From Knoxdaviesia capensis (lineage: Eukaryota > Ascomycota > Sordariomycetes > Microascales > Gondwanamycetaceae), in contig LNGK01000005.1 of NCBI GenBank assembly GCA_001510575.1, forward strand, positions 2,666,574 to 2,730,573: 64,000 nucleotides of DNA. Direction: 5' to 3'. Shown in pieces: positions 25,696-37,528 of this stretch; the stretch's first letter is position 1; every line of letters begins with the position of its first letter. The translations under genes and the position numbers were made by a program. A model generated the notes under the pieces. The model saw only the letters and a list, made by a program, of their open reading frames with translations, did not search any database and was not told where the DNA came from.

Positions 25696-27306
25696 GTATA
25701 AAGGTCGGCGTTCTTGCGTTTTGCCCTCTGTCAAGAGATGCTGCTGCTTAGGGCTTTGTGGGAATCGGGGGAAGGGGCCACCAACAACAAGAAGGAGCAA
25801 AAAAGTTTAAATCGACGACGAGGAAGCCGGAAATCCAAGACTCAAGCTGAGAAGAAAGATTGGGGAGACGGGGAATATATATAATTGGAAATACATCTCT
25901 GGCGGGGGGAAGAAATACAGGTCTGCGTTGGTACTATAATACCTGTAATTCTTCTGTGACTACATACATCTACGTGCTTGGAAATCGCGACATACTCCAG
26001 ATGTCTTGTACGTAGTGTGTCCCGAGCCAAGGGCGTGGAATGGCCACATCAACCCAAACGGCGCCGCCGGCCGTCAATGTCGGGAGAGAGGGCGCACCAG
26101 CGACGTCCTCGACCACTGTCATGCGCCTAACAAGAGCAAACATTTGTCACGCCCCGTGTGTGGCGGCACTACTCGCAACAAACGTTATGTTATTCCAATG
26201 TCGCAAAGGAAGAAAGACACAGAAAAGTACCTGAGCCTGGACTCGAGTGGACCCACCCCAAAGCTGCCTTGTCCGGCCAGTTCTGCTTAACCCGCCCGCC
26301 AGAGCCAATCCCGTCTTCCCATTCGCTCCGGACACTCTCCTCCGAAACATCAACCACAGTGCTACCCGATAACCACGCCAAATCTGCGCATTTTCTCGAT
26401 CGGAGCTGTGTGCGCATGGGCCCACCGTTTCTCTAATGTCTCCGAGAGCTGTCCCTCCCTCTTTTTGCGGGTCTCGGGAGAGAAGCGACACATCGCGTGG
26501 TCTGGGCTCCCCCGGAAATGCCGGAGAACCCGGCCTGGTGAGAGGGACACTTTTCTTCTCTCAATTAATGCCGATAGGGGTCCAGACGTGCAGCCTATAT
26601 AGCTACGTAGGCCCCTAGAGGCAGGCCTAGACCACCGGCTGGCTGCATGTGCCCGAGAGACCCTCAAACATGCAGCTCAACAAGCAAAAAACCCCCAATT
26701 TCCAACCCATTGCATTTCCAAAAACTCTCCCGCGCCGTTCTTTGCCAACCACCTCACCCGCAACGACACGCCACAACAACGCACTCACCTAAGGCCGGAT
26801 GCATACAAAAGGACACACGCACTTATGTCTCACTGCATCAATGTTTCGGCTCGGCAAGCTTCCAAAAAAGACAACATTCAAATTCCTCTTAACATCCATC
26901 TAAGTTATAAAACGGTAGGAATATGTACAGACAGAGAAAGAAGAAGAAAAAAAGTCCCCACCTACGAATGCGAGCAAAAAAAACGAGAAACACAAGAAGA
27001 AAAAAAAGAGAAATACACAACCATCCCAAAACTCACCACCAATTAGAAGTATTCCTTAACTATCCAAGGTGATTTCAAACGAATGAAGCAATGAAAAGAC
27101 AAGAAAGAGAGAGGCCAAGATGCTATATAGAGAAGAGGAAATATATCCCAAAAATAAAATGAAAAAGAAATGAAGGACTTACTACTTTCCTACCCACCGA
27201 GAAGGTGGAAAGAGCGGGGAAATAAAAAAAAATTGACTCATTGACTGGGGCATCATAAATACAAAGAAAGAAACAGCACGAATAGCAGCGCTTAGCCGCT
27301 AGCCGC

Positions 27307-29741
27307 TTAGTACCGTGCATTCCGCTGGGACTCGATATCAAAGTCGAATCCTCCATTAGATGGAGGCGGCTGCTGTGGGCGCTGTTGTTGCTGGGGACGC
27401 TGCTGTTGCTGTTGTCGGAGCTGCTCGCCGTACTGTGGTCTGGACGACGACTGCGGCAACCGCATGTCACGGCCCTGAACGGGGGACTGGGGTATTTGGG
27501 CCAACGGCGCAGTCATGTTGCGCTGCGGCATTGGTCTGGGATCACGGTGAGGCACCGGACCGGTGACGCTTCGCGAGGGTTGTTGGTATGGCATGAAGTT
27601 GCTATTTGCGGGACCAGGCTGGCCACCAGGGAAGCGCATCGGCGCCATCGCTGACGCGGGGCTCGCCGTCCGATCCCGATCGCCGTAAGGGGTGAATTGG
27701 CCAGGTGCCGCGTTGCTGGGACCTGCTGATCCTGTGGGTGCAGTGCTAGAGACACTGCCGCTGCTCATACGGCCGGCACGGGGGAAGTTCTGGGCGCTGT
27801 TTGTGCTGTTCGTGCGGTTGACGGGGGAGGGATTGCCAAAACTGGCGTTGCTAGTTCGGTTGGCTGCACCATTACCGTTGCTGCCAATGCTGGATTGCGA
27901 TCCGCGTCGCTGGCCAGTAGCCCGGGGCTGGGTACCGTCAACTTCGCTGACACCACCAACATCACCCGAAAGGCTGCCCTTCCGAGGGCCACGGCCATCC
28001 GCAGCGGGCATGGTCGTTCTCGGCTCGCTGTCACCCATCTCAAAGATAGGGGACTCGGGGATCTGCGGGATCGTGGGCTGCTTGCCCTGCATCGGGTCTC
28101 GGGGAAGCGGCGACACCATAGGCCGTCCATAGCTGTCGGTAGACCGTCCAGTGTTGGATCGAACTGGCGCAGGCGGGTACGGCATAATTTGAGGCAGTGT
28201 CGGCTCAGGAAGGACTTGGGGAAGCGTAGGCTCCTGCATCATCTGGGGCAATGTGGGTTCGTAGTTGTTGTTTGAGGGTCCATTGCCGTTGAACACAGAA
28301 CCGGCGTAAGACGACGGGGGACCGGTCATGCCGGATCCAGGGCCATAGGGTCTCGAAAAGCTGTGCTGCGAGTTGGAAGTTCCAGGGCGGACAATGGGGA
28401 AGTTCCCGACATCGTGGGGCGACATGGGGCCGCCATTGCCACGCAGAGGAGGCATCGAATATCCCATATCTGCGGCTTCGCCAACCAAAGGAGCTCTAGC
28501 CGAGTAAGACGAAGAGATTGATAACTTAGTACCGGCACGCGACGGCATGGGGCGCTTCTGATCGAAGGAATTCATCTCGATGCTGCCTGGGGTGTTTGGT
28601 CTCGTGGCATACGGTGGCAGGGACGACATCGTATCGGTTCGCTGCATCATCGGCATCTGCGGGAGTGAGTCTGACGAAGATGCTGGACCAACATCGGGAA
28701 GCGTCGGCTTGGCTGCAAACGTCGGGGCGCGGTCGGGAGCGATCTTCTCGCCGTTCTTTCGGGCGCGCATCTCAGCCTTGACACGGTTTTCTTCTTCCTT
28801 GGCCAGAGCCTTGTTGACCTTCTTAGTCACAATCTTAGTCAGGGTGTGGTTGACCTTGCGATCGCAGTAGCCCGAAAGACCACCATCGGAGCTGGGGATC
28901 CAGTGCCAGAGGAAAAGGAGGTAGAAGATCACGGCGATGACGAGGAAAAGGAAGGAGAAGATCCAGATGATCATGGTGAAAGCCATACCGAAGATGACGA
29001 GAGCCTTCTGCCAGTCATCCTCGGCGAGCAGCTTGATCTTTTCGAAAAATCCCATGAGCGAGCCCTCGACAGTCTCAGATTCGGGGTTCAGGTACAAAAC
29101 GTAGACAGATCGGAGAGTGAAGAAATTGATAACCACGCGGGGGCCTGAGCAGACGAGAACGCGGAACCATGCTAAATTATAAGAAGCGAGTGTATTAGAG
29201 ATAGGCCATATATCTTTACCTCAGTTAGCGGTTCAGTGGGTTAGGACTTACATTGAAAGCTGAAATAGGTGAACAGGGCGATATATTCCACGCCCTTCTT
29301 GCTCTTTGTCAGTTCGGCGAAGACCAGGAAGCGGCGGTAACCCTGACGCTTTCCAAGGCGGATACTCTCCAGACGAACGGCCAGAGGGTCAAGATAGCAT
29401 TCGGCAATGTTGCCTCGTCGCATGACTCTCCAGGCGCGGACATGTTCGAAGCCCAGGTTGACGAAGGAAGCAATAATACAGCCGAAGAAGATCCATTTTG
29501 AGATGGCGATGTTGATTTCGGGGATGACTTTCGAGTTCCATTCTCCGAGAGCAAGAAGCGTGACGGCAGTAAAGGTATCGACTCCGTACACAGCCAGGGA
29601 AATGAACAAGGAAAACCACAGGTAGCCGTAAGCCATACCAGTCCAGCAGTTGCCAGACCGGAAGTCTTGCAGATTGATGTAGTCCCATTTCTGTTCAGCT
29701 CGTACCTCGCCGAGCTTTCTGCCACGGCCACAGCAACCCAT
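27307..29741 (-). CDS. KCH1: KCH-family fungal low-affinity potassium channel
   Basis: Predicted 784-residue plasma-membrane protein related to yeast Kch1 and Prm6/Kch2, which mediate low-affinity K+ influx that supports calcium signalling during pheromone or ER stress. Two exons on the minus strand: 29741-29252 and 29171-27307. I chose the ATG giving MGCCGRGRK because Gly2 plus Cys3/Cys4 forms a likely myristoylation/palmitoylation signal and KWDYINLQDF follows, as in the family; an ATG 13 codons upstream is possible. Hydrophobic segments lie at about residues 39-66, 81-98, 149-190 and 220-255. The remaining ~500 residues form a Pro/Ser/Asn/Gln-rich cytoplasmic tail. It contains a basic, charged stretch just after the last helix, tandem EPTLPQ repeats (coded near 28180-28262) and a poly-Gln segment near the end. 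It shares a large divergent upstream region with the pseudokinase gene. Confidence 0.85.
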
Positions 29742-31710
29742 GACTGCGGTATGTCGATGAAGCAAGAAAGAAAAGGACAAAAAAATGAGTGAGTGAATGA
29801 ATTTGAGAACTGCTGTAAGTTCTCAGAGTCGTATAACGAGAGATGGGCGGCCGAGAAGGCTCGGTTCGTTAAAGGCCGGACCAGCCTCCTAGTTCACACG
29901 TCGTTATCGTTACTCGCCTGCGAGGGTAACGAACGGGTGCGATGTGGTTGTGGTCAATAGGAGCGAATGTGTCGATAAGTTTATCGAGTTGAATAGATAA
30001 TGTCGTCGTTCGGACAGTAAGAAAAGGATGTGGTAGTAAATATGTTGAGAATGATAGTGATAAAGCAAACAGATGAAGTGAAAACCCCGAGTCGATAGGT
30101 TGGAAATACCGAGACCGGTAATGATAAGGATTCGAGATACTGTCGTTAAGCTCGCATCTGGAACAATAGGGCGAAGAGAAGAAGCAGCAAACGAAGATGT
30201 CAGATATGAGGTTCCCGAGAAAAGTAATGCTCGAAGTGATTTCGCCCTCGTTGTGCGGTGTCTTGTCGTTTTCTGTCGGGGGTTTTTATATCAAGCGCCC
30301 AACCGTGTCTAGACGCTCATTCCGTGCATCAAGTCACTGTTCTCTATCTTACTTCATTCATCCACAATAGCGTGAACAGTCGTGAAGTCGAAGAAGAGGC
30401 GACGGATAGGGAGAGTGATTGAGAGATGGAATGAAGAGATTCACACAAGACACATAGATAAATGGGAAAAAAGAGGGGGCACAGCACAAGACACGAAAAG
30501 GATGAACAAGACTTGAGACACGACAGAATCACACACCAGAGCCTATGCGCACGCCCATGGTTCGGATCTTATTCCTATACGTACCTCAATCAATTGGACC
30601 CTTCTCGCAGTGGATTACCCAAAGATTCGGTCCCGGACAGCACAAGAAAGAACGAAAAAGATGCGCGGAAGAAGTGGTGACAGACTCTTGGCTCGACGAT
30701 CAGTAAGTATCTGCAAGAGTTTTCCGTTCGGGCGGCCAGCACAAGAAGGGGGAACAACGCGAAGAGGAGGACGAGTAGAAAGACGGCCGGGTGGAAAAGA
30801 TCGTCATGTCACTGCAAATGCCAAGCAAAGGAGGAGAGAAAGGGGAGCAGTGTCCGACCAGCAGCAAACAAAGGGACGACGATGATCGGGGAATCAAAGA
30901 GGCGGAGAGAGAGGGCGAGGTGAAAAATCCGAGAAAAAGAGAGAATACCGAAGTGCGGTAAGATCTGCAAAAGCGCGGCTTGCTGCAGCAAGCGAAAGGT
31001 GTGATCGACTCTGATGGGCTTGCGGTTCACAGAGCAAATATCACAGCGACCTAGTGAAATGAGATTGCTGTGTTCGAGTCTGTCTCTTTTTCTTTTTCAG
31101 CAAGGGCTCGTATCAAGTGTGGTCCAGGATGCGTCGGCTGGTGTCCGGGGCTGTCGTTTGCACCAAGCAGGGAGCAGTTTTATGTGCAGAAAAGAGGGTG
31201 TGCTGCACGGGTGGCTGTCGGAAGCAAAACTGAAAAGAGATGTGGAATACAGTGAAGAAGTGAGGCAGTCTGGCAGTGGCAGAGTTGATTTGAGGTTGAG
31301 GTTGCTCGTTATGGTTTGGTTTCTTGGAGATTTCAGTTCGCAAACCAGGAAGTTGATCGAGCACAGCCCTGATCGATGCTGTGTTGGTGGTGTATATGAT
31401 AATACTCGAAAAGAGATAAGAGAAAGTGGTTTTTGAGTTCGATATATACTGGGTTTTACGTTCGTGTGTGCAAGATATCTCAGTATCAATACGGCAGTGA
31501 ATGAATGAGTGTGGGTGGGCGTCTCTTGTCTATAGCCGCAGTGCGTATCCAAAATAGAATCTCAAGGAGAAGAAAGGCGTTCTTCGGCGTCGGGAAAGTT
31601 CACTCCAACGAACAAATAAACGATCTGCGCTTGTTGGCGAGGGAGCGGTGGTTCAAAGACCAAGATATGTCGGGCGATAAAACAAAAATAGAACAAGCCT
31701 CCCCAAAATA

Positions 31711-31734
31711 GAGAGAGAGAGAGAGAGAGAGAGA
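31711..31734. repeat. GA dinucleotide microsatellite
   Basis: Twelve GA units in the purine-rich region upstream of the KCH channel gene. Confidence 0.95.
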
Positions 31735-33919
31735 TTGACCGTAGAGAATGAAAAACAGAAAGAAAAACCCCCCAAAGCAAACAGAAAACGAAGCGAGCCA
31801 ACGGACAACGAAAGGCAGAGAAAATATGGGGGGATGCAGAGAGAGGAAGAGTTTCAGAAGAGAAGATCATAAAATGGGAGGGGGAGAAAGAAAAAGGAAA
31901 AAAGAGTGTGCGTCAGCCAGCCATAGAGAGAAAAATGGAATGGCAAGAGCCAGGAGGGAAGGGTCACCTTGACCAAGGACTTTGGATCAGGCAGTATGTG
32001 GTGCTCTGACATCCGTGCACACGGAAGGCGGGAAGTGCTTTCCTAAACTTGGAGAACTCCAGGACTGGCTGTTACGACGAGACATCCGCGTCCGCGATGA
32101 AATGGCAATGAGCGATGTATCGTGCTATCTCTTCACTTCTCTGGGGAGGCGGAAGTCCAGACTCTCTCGTACTGTCCGATGCTCGTGGTGGTGCTCCTTC
32201 CAGATTCTCTCGGTGTGCCGAGTGCAGACTGCAAAGTCAGACTCCGTCGTTACAGTTACATCCAGACTCCTTTTTCTCCTGCATCTAGTAGGACCCTTTA
32301 GTTGCATATAGTGGATAAAGCGGCGGATACTACGAGTCCAAAATGCTTCCATTCGCTCCTTCTCTCCTATTCTATCCATTTTCCATCGTCGATTAGATGT
32401 GCCATCAGTGGAAACCCTCACGTTGGCTGTTTAACGAGCAGAATCACTGAAGAGATTTGCAATGTTATGCGTATCCCTCCCTGCGCGTGATTTGAAACGG
32501 CAGACGACGACGACAGTTGATAAGACTGGCTTACAGCTTGCAACCATACTCGGCCAAGCGGCCTCATACACCGAGGCAACCTCACACACAGTTATGGTTC
32601 ATCTATTCGTGGTACTTGTGCTTCCAAAGTCAATATCCCATTATCCCTCTATCAAAAAGGTAGCGAGCGCTAAACACAAGCTTGTGCTCTGGTCTGACAT
32701 GACCCCTTTTTCTTGTCCCGTTATCCTAGTGCAGGAGGCGTCTCGCCAAGTTCCGTGCGTTTGAGTGGAGACATGTACCCGAAGCTCGCGCACACTGTAC
32801 GGGTTTGGCGGAAATTGCATACATTCACCTGCGAAATCGATCCAGGAACACACACTGTGGGTAAGTCACCTCTCCTGCCAGAATGCTACCTTCTGATACA
32901 TCCGCCACAGTGCCGTCCCTTACGGTCTACCTGCACCTCCAAAACAGTGTTAGCGCATTGGTCTGGCCTGTTTCGGGCCTGTCAAAATCCAGGCCTCTCA
33001 TTGGCCTGTCCCACGTTCAATCCAGGGGTATTCATCTGGCCAATTGGCGGCCGCTTTCTGGCTCGCTGTTGTTGTAAGAAAAGACAAAAAAGAACAAATA
33101 CAGTACTGTACAGTAGATAGATAAATAAATAAATAAAGGGAAAAAAACCCCCCCGGGAAGGAGGAGGATTCATCGAAGTCCTCAGGAGCCGTGTATCCGT
33201 AAACGTGCGGAACTGTGCACCTGCCGCTTTAAAGTGGTGGCCCGATAAGCCAGTCAGATAGAATCCAGAAGATAGGTTAGGCGCTCAATTTCAGCGAGTG
33301 GAGTATCGGGATTCACGCTCATCAAGTCATCCGAACGCCGAATGCCTTCCGGGCGTACCTTTTGCCTACGATCCGAATTACGTTGAACGACTCCATCGCA
33401 GGCGCATACGAGCATGTATTCCGGAGATAGTCTTCCCAGTTTGCCACCACGACCAAGACTGCCCTAAGGTCAAAGACAAAGAAATGCATTGGTAGTCAAA
33501 AGTTCGTAGCGAGAATGTCCGGCTGTCTTTTCCTCCCTTGAACAGCAAGCAACGCATGCATGAAACCCTCTACCGGTGAAAATGGGATAAGGCTGAAACC
33601 GGCCAATCCGGCAGCCAGCCAAGCAGGTTTGAACAGACTGTCCCAAGCCCAATCGTTGGGGTCTGTGTTCGGAGGGAGAAACAAAGATCGAACGGATAAA
33701 AAAAACACAAGCCCGGCTTCCGTCGAGACTGAACTGTGAACTGTATGAGAACTTCTTCCCCTCTCTACTTCCAATTTCGGGGCTCTGCGAAAACCCTAAA
33801 CGAGTCGAAGCTATTCCAAGTCGGCCGCCCAGACTTAAGTGGGGTTTGGTCCAGCCTGGATGATGTGTTGTGAACAATCTCCGAGGTTGGTGGTAGTGTA
33901 AGTCAGTCCCCGCGGATTA

Positions 33920-33931
33920 TTAGGGTTAGGG
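33920..33931 (+). repeat. interstitial telomere-like TTAGGG x2
   Basis: Two perfect TTAGGG units about 600 bases upstream of the pseudokinase start. This is the second such pair in the window. Confidence 0.5.
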
Positions 33932-34535
33932 TTGGTGTTATTTTCAAGTTTTGGCTCCATACTCAAGTGAACAATGACGATGCTTCAGGCCAAATATTCG
34001 TAGTAAGGTGATGCTCTTTTCTTTTTGTCTTCATTTTCTCCCTTGAGTCTGCTGGCTTTTCATTGTTCGTCAAGTTAGATCTATGCTCTGTCTACCTAAC
34101 TCAAAGCAGCCTAAATCCTCCTGGAGTGTGAGCTTTGGGCATAGCTCAGCCCACCAGTCAAGCAAACAAAGACAAGAATTTCCATCCCAAGGGAACCTGA
34201 AGGGTACAGGGGATCCAGACTAAATCAGGAAACCCAAAGAACAAAGAAACTTGAATAGAATGTACTGGCAATAGTAACATGTTGGCCATGCTCAACCTCC
34301 TAAAGGAAATATCAAGAGAACAATGCCCGCTCAGAATCAGGATAGCCACGATGCACTTCTTTCAGACTCTTTCTTTCTTCACTCGACTTCTCCAGTCTTC
34401 CAGTCCATCCAGAGTCCCCCAGTACTTCTTCTTCCCAGACTGATCCCACAGCCAGCAACTCATCTTTAGTCTCACACACCCAACAGAGCCAATCTACAAT
34501 ACACAGCGACATCAGCACCATCCACACCGCCCACC

Positions 34536-36204
34536 ATGGCCGCCAAAAACCCACCCCCCCAACCCGAGTTCCGCTTCATCAAACGCATGTGCTTCGACTC
34601 CTGGCTCGTCGAGCGCAAAGAGGACTACGAGAAGTTCGTCGCCGAGAAGGTCAACTTCCAGGACATCGCCGACCAGTACTCGCGCCTGCCCAACCTCGAG
34701 GCCGAAGGCGCCCGCAACACCGCTAATGCCTTCACCGCGCTCTTCGGCCCCATTAACGCCGGTGCCATGATGGCCCAGGTCATGAACCACGAGAACCTCG
34801 TGTCGCTCGCCGGCTCGATCCGCCGCCCCCCGCTCAAGTCCCGCTCGGTGGGGCCCGCCGCCGCCGAGGATGACGAGGAGGGGGAGTGGGAGAACTACAT
34901 GGTGTGGGACCATTGCGACGGCGGCACGCTGCAAACCCTGCTCAGGGACCCGCGCAGCCCGAAACCCGACCGCCAGCGCGCCGTGTACATGCCGGCCTCG
35001 CTCTGCTTCCACGTGCTCCGCTCCGTCGCGGCCGCGCTGCACTGGCTGCACTCTGGCCACCGCTGGTATCTGGACTACCGCGACGGCTACCCCGGCCTGC
35101 TCCCCAGCGACCAGTCGTGGGTTGGCATCCTCCACCGCAATGTCACGCCGGCCACCATCTTCTTCCAGCGGCCGCGCGGAAATGAAACCTACGGCCTATG
35201 CAAGCTGGGCAACCTGTCCATGGCCATGGCCTGCGGTCAGTCGCACAACCACGCTGACCGGGGCGTTACGGGCCGGCCCGTGGAGTTTTTCAAGTGGCCC
35301 AAGAACTTGTCGCCAGAGGACAATTATATCAACCGCTGTATCGAAGCCACCCCGCTCATAGCAAGCCGTACTCCTGGAGAATACCCTAATGCCCTGGAAC
35401 TGAAGAACAAGATGGTTCTGGCCTATGGCAAAGAAGACATGGGAATGAAGGGACGAATGCCAATGGTAAGATACATATGGAAGAAACGACCGACCTTCAG
35501 CAGGCCTTCATAAAGAAGTGCACCTCACTGACAACCAATGCTTACCTCGCAAGCAGAAAGATCAACCTTACACCATGAAAGACGACATTTGGGCCATGGC
35601 ATCCATCGTCCTGCACATGATGACGGGGGACACAATCCCACCGCGCACCAATTGCCGCAAATGCCAATGTGAGCATATCAAATGGTGCAAACTTGCCCCC
35701 GGAAAGATATGCCCCGACATGGACCGTCGGAAGTGTCCATGCTGGGAAAGCGGGAAAGTGGGCTGCACCCACCCAACTCTTCCGAAGTCATGCCCTCACC
35801 TGGACTCGCCGCCGTGCGAGCACAAGTGCACATTCAAGGACGTCAACCCCAACGTCCTTCTGCAGAGCACCGGGTACCACCCCGTCTTGAAACAGGCGGT
35901 AGGCCATGCTCTCGAGATGTGTAGCCACAATGTCCACCTAGAACCCGGAGGCGACTCCATAGTCAGAGATATCGAAGATGCATATCGGTGTTGGAGGGAG
36001 AGCTCTGCCGAAGGCATGAAGGTCGTCGATGTCCAGCGCCCCCAGAACTGCCCGGTCGTCAAATACGAACCAAAACACAGGCAGCAAGACTTTTACCCAT
36101 CTGAGGACGAGAAATGGGCTGATTACGACGATCAGGTTGACTGGGGAAGCTACCACGACGACGACGACGACGACAACGACGATGACGACGATGGGGATTA
36201 TTGA
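34536..36204 (+). CDS. predicted pseudokinase with Cys-rich insertion and poly-Asp tail
   Basis: Predicted 525 residues in two exons (34536-35465, 35557-36204; GTAAGA donor, CAG acceptor). The ATG sits in a strong CCACCATGGC context. Kinase-fold landmarks are visible: MNHENLVSLAG (helix C/strand 4 region, about 83-93), the hinge-like YMVWDHCDGGTLQTLL (121-136), the helix-E stretch ending ALHWLHSG, and DDIWAMASIVLHMMTG (319-334; subdomain IX). The catalytic loop reads HRNVTPATIFF (200-210), so the usual Asp, Lys and Asn are Asn, Thr and Thr. LGN (224-226) stands where DFG should be. No glycine loop or VAIK lysine is apparent. Residues 343-401 carry 11 Cys and several His, including a C-x2-C-x-C start and two C-P-x-[ML]-D-x3-C units (362-370, 389-397), suggestive of metal binding. 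The C-terminus is acidic and ends in a 10-plus Asp run. Catalysis is unlikely; a scaffold or sensor role is inference. Confidence 0.8.
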
Positions 36205-37528
36205 GAGTGAGGCGAGAGAGATACAAAGAGAGGCAGAGAGAGAGACAGAGGGCTAGAGGAAAGCTAGCCAAGGCGGAGAAAGGAACGGGGGCCGCGCGGG
36301 GCACCGAAGCTGGATTTCAAAGGCAGTCACGAGAGAGGAAATAACACCGAACCGAAAAAAAAGGTGGGGGATTAGACGCAAAAAGAATGGATGCAAGAAT
36401 GGAAACATTGATGGACCTGAGAACTAATGTCAAGTAGTATGAAAACATGGAGGCGAATCCCAACTACCACAAAAAGAAACAAGGTCAAGAGACGGAGATG
36501 GAGGCGAAAAAATAAAACTGTGGAATTTAGGGGGAAGCAGCTTCACTGAACTGAGAACGCCCAGTGTTAGGGTCATTGGATGTTCCTGGGTTAGCGTACA
36601 GTCTCGTGCACAGCCAAACACACTGTACCCTCACGCGAAAACGTCCATACAAATACAGTGCCAATCTGGGGCAGGAAAAATTCCCCCCTTGGCCCCACCA
36701 TTAATCCACCAATTATAAGCGTTAGCGTCGAGATTCTAGTGAGGTCCCCTCTGGATTCCTGGCTCTGATTGGACGGAAATAGCTGGCGTCCACTAGAAAA
36801 TAGGGCCTATAATTCAGAACGAGAGATTTTATTTTTTATTTTTTAAAACCCTTTTTTTATTGGAGTACTACCCAACTTACCTCCACCACCCATTTTCACT
36901 CACACCCTGCTTCATAGGCACTCACTCACACTCACATGCACGTCATATATAAAAAAAAAAAGTGAATATTTGGAGTAATAGATTCTTTAACGCCTGTGGT
37001 GGTGTCTCCCACACACCAAAAACTTAATAAATAGCCATGATGGCCTCGCATTCTTTATCTCGTGGCTTCCAAGCTACTCGTTCTTCCTTCTCTTCTTCTT
37101 CTTCTTCTTCTTTCTCGTCTCCTGCCTCTTGTCTATCTTCATTCCTGTCCAGATCACCATCTTCTCCTGTCCAGCCGTTTTCGTCTTTGGCCCTCTATCA
37201 CCGGCTCCGGTCACGGATCCTGCAGCTTGCCCGGTCTGAAGCATAGCAACGACTTTCCCCGCGTTTTGCCGTTGTGACCCTGAGTTCCTCTGCTTCTAGA
37301 CGCCCTCTTGACTCCAGCCGACGCGGGCTTCTTCTTCGCCCTTCTCCTCCTTCTTCCCCCTTCTCTACTACTGCTTCGTCGGCTTCTTCTTCGCCGCCGC
37401 TATCTTATTCCTCGGCTCGCTCCTCGTTTGCCCCGACTTCTCCATACTCATCTCCTTCTCCTCTCGCCACTGATCATTCGGCTCCACTCCCCCACAGAAC
37501 CCACCAGCACCGTCGTTTTATCTTCACT
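36205..37528. other. intergenic region upstream of glycerol kinase
   Basis: The first ~350 bases are purine-rich 3' flank of the pseudokinase. The distal part carries a CCAAT word near 36707 and an inverted CCAAT near 36770. A TATA-like element lies at about 36946 and a C/T-rich leader follows. The leader contains a 69-codon ATG-initiated frame (37037-37246) in the same phase as the glycerol kinase, closed by one TAG (see findings). Confidence 0.55.
36946..36953 (+). promoter_or_regulatory. TATA-like element before glycerol kinase leader
   Basis: TATATAAA directly followed by an A-run, about 90 bases before the first leader ATG (37037) and 580 bases before the proposed glycerol kinase start. 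Placement fits a core promoter, but function is inferred only from sequence. Confidence 0.4.

Larger units (their letters stand above)
25518..27306. other. intergenic region between two minus-strand genes
   Basis: Holds the leader of the flavoprotein, including an AAC/GTT trinucleotide repeat (25531-25556) and a TA repeat (25679-25695), and the 3' UTR of the KCH channel gene. Plus-strand sequence at 26930-27300 is strikingly A/G-rich. A plus-strand ATG at 26040 opens a 64-codon frame beginning MATSTQTAPPAVNVG; it has no other coding support and I do not call it a gene. Confidence 0.5.
29742..34535. other. 4.8-kb divergent intergenic region
   Basis: Separates the minus-strand KCH channel from the plus-strand pseudokinase, so both promoters should lie here. 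From about 29750 to 31960 the plus strand is purine-rich, meaning the KCH side has a C/T-rich leader on its coding strand, typical of fungal 5' regions. A GA repeat lies at 31711-31734, a GTACTGTAC palindrome at 33099-33115 and a TTAGGG pair at 33920-33931. A CCAAT word lies at 34489-34493, about 45 bases before the pseudokinase ATG. I see no coding frame with support. Confidence 0.5.

Noticed and set aside
34512..35135. 207-codon minus-strand frame
   Set aside because: Antisense shadow of the pseudokinase first exon, whose domains and splice sites are clear.
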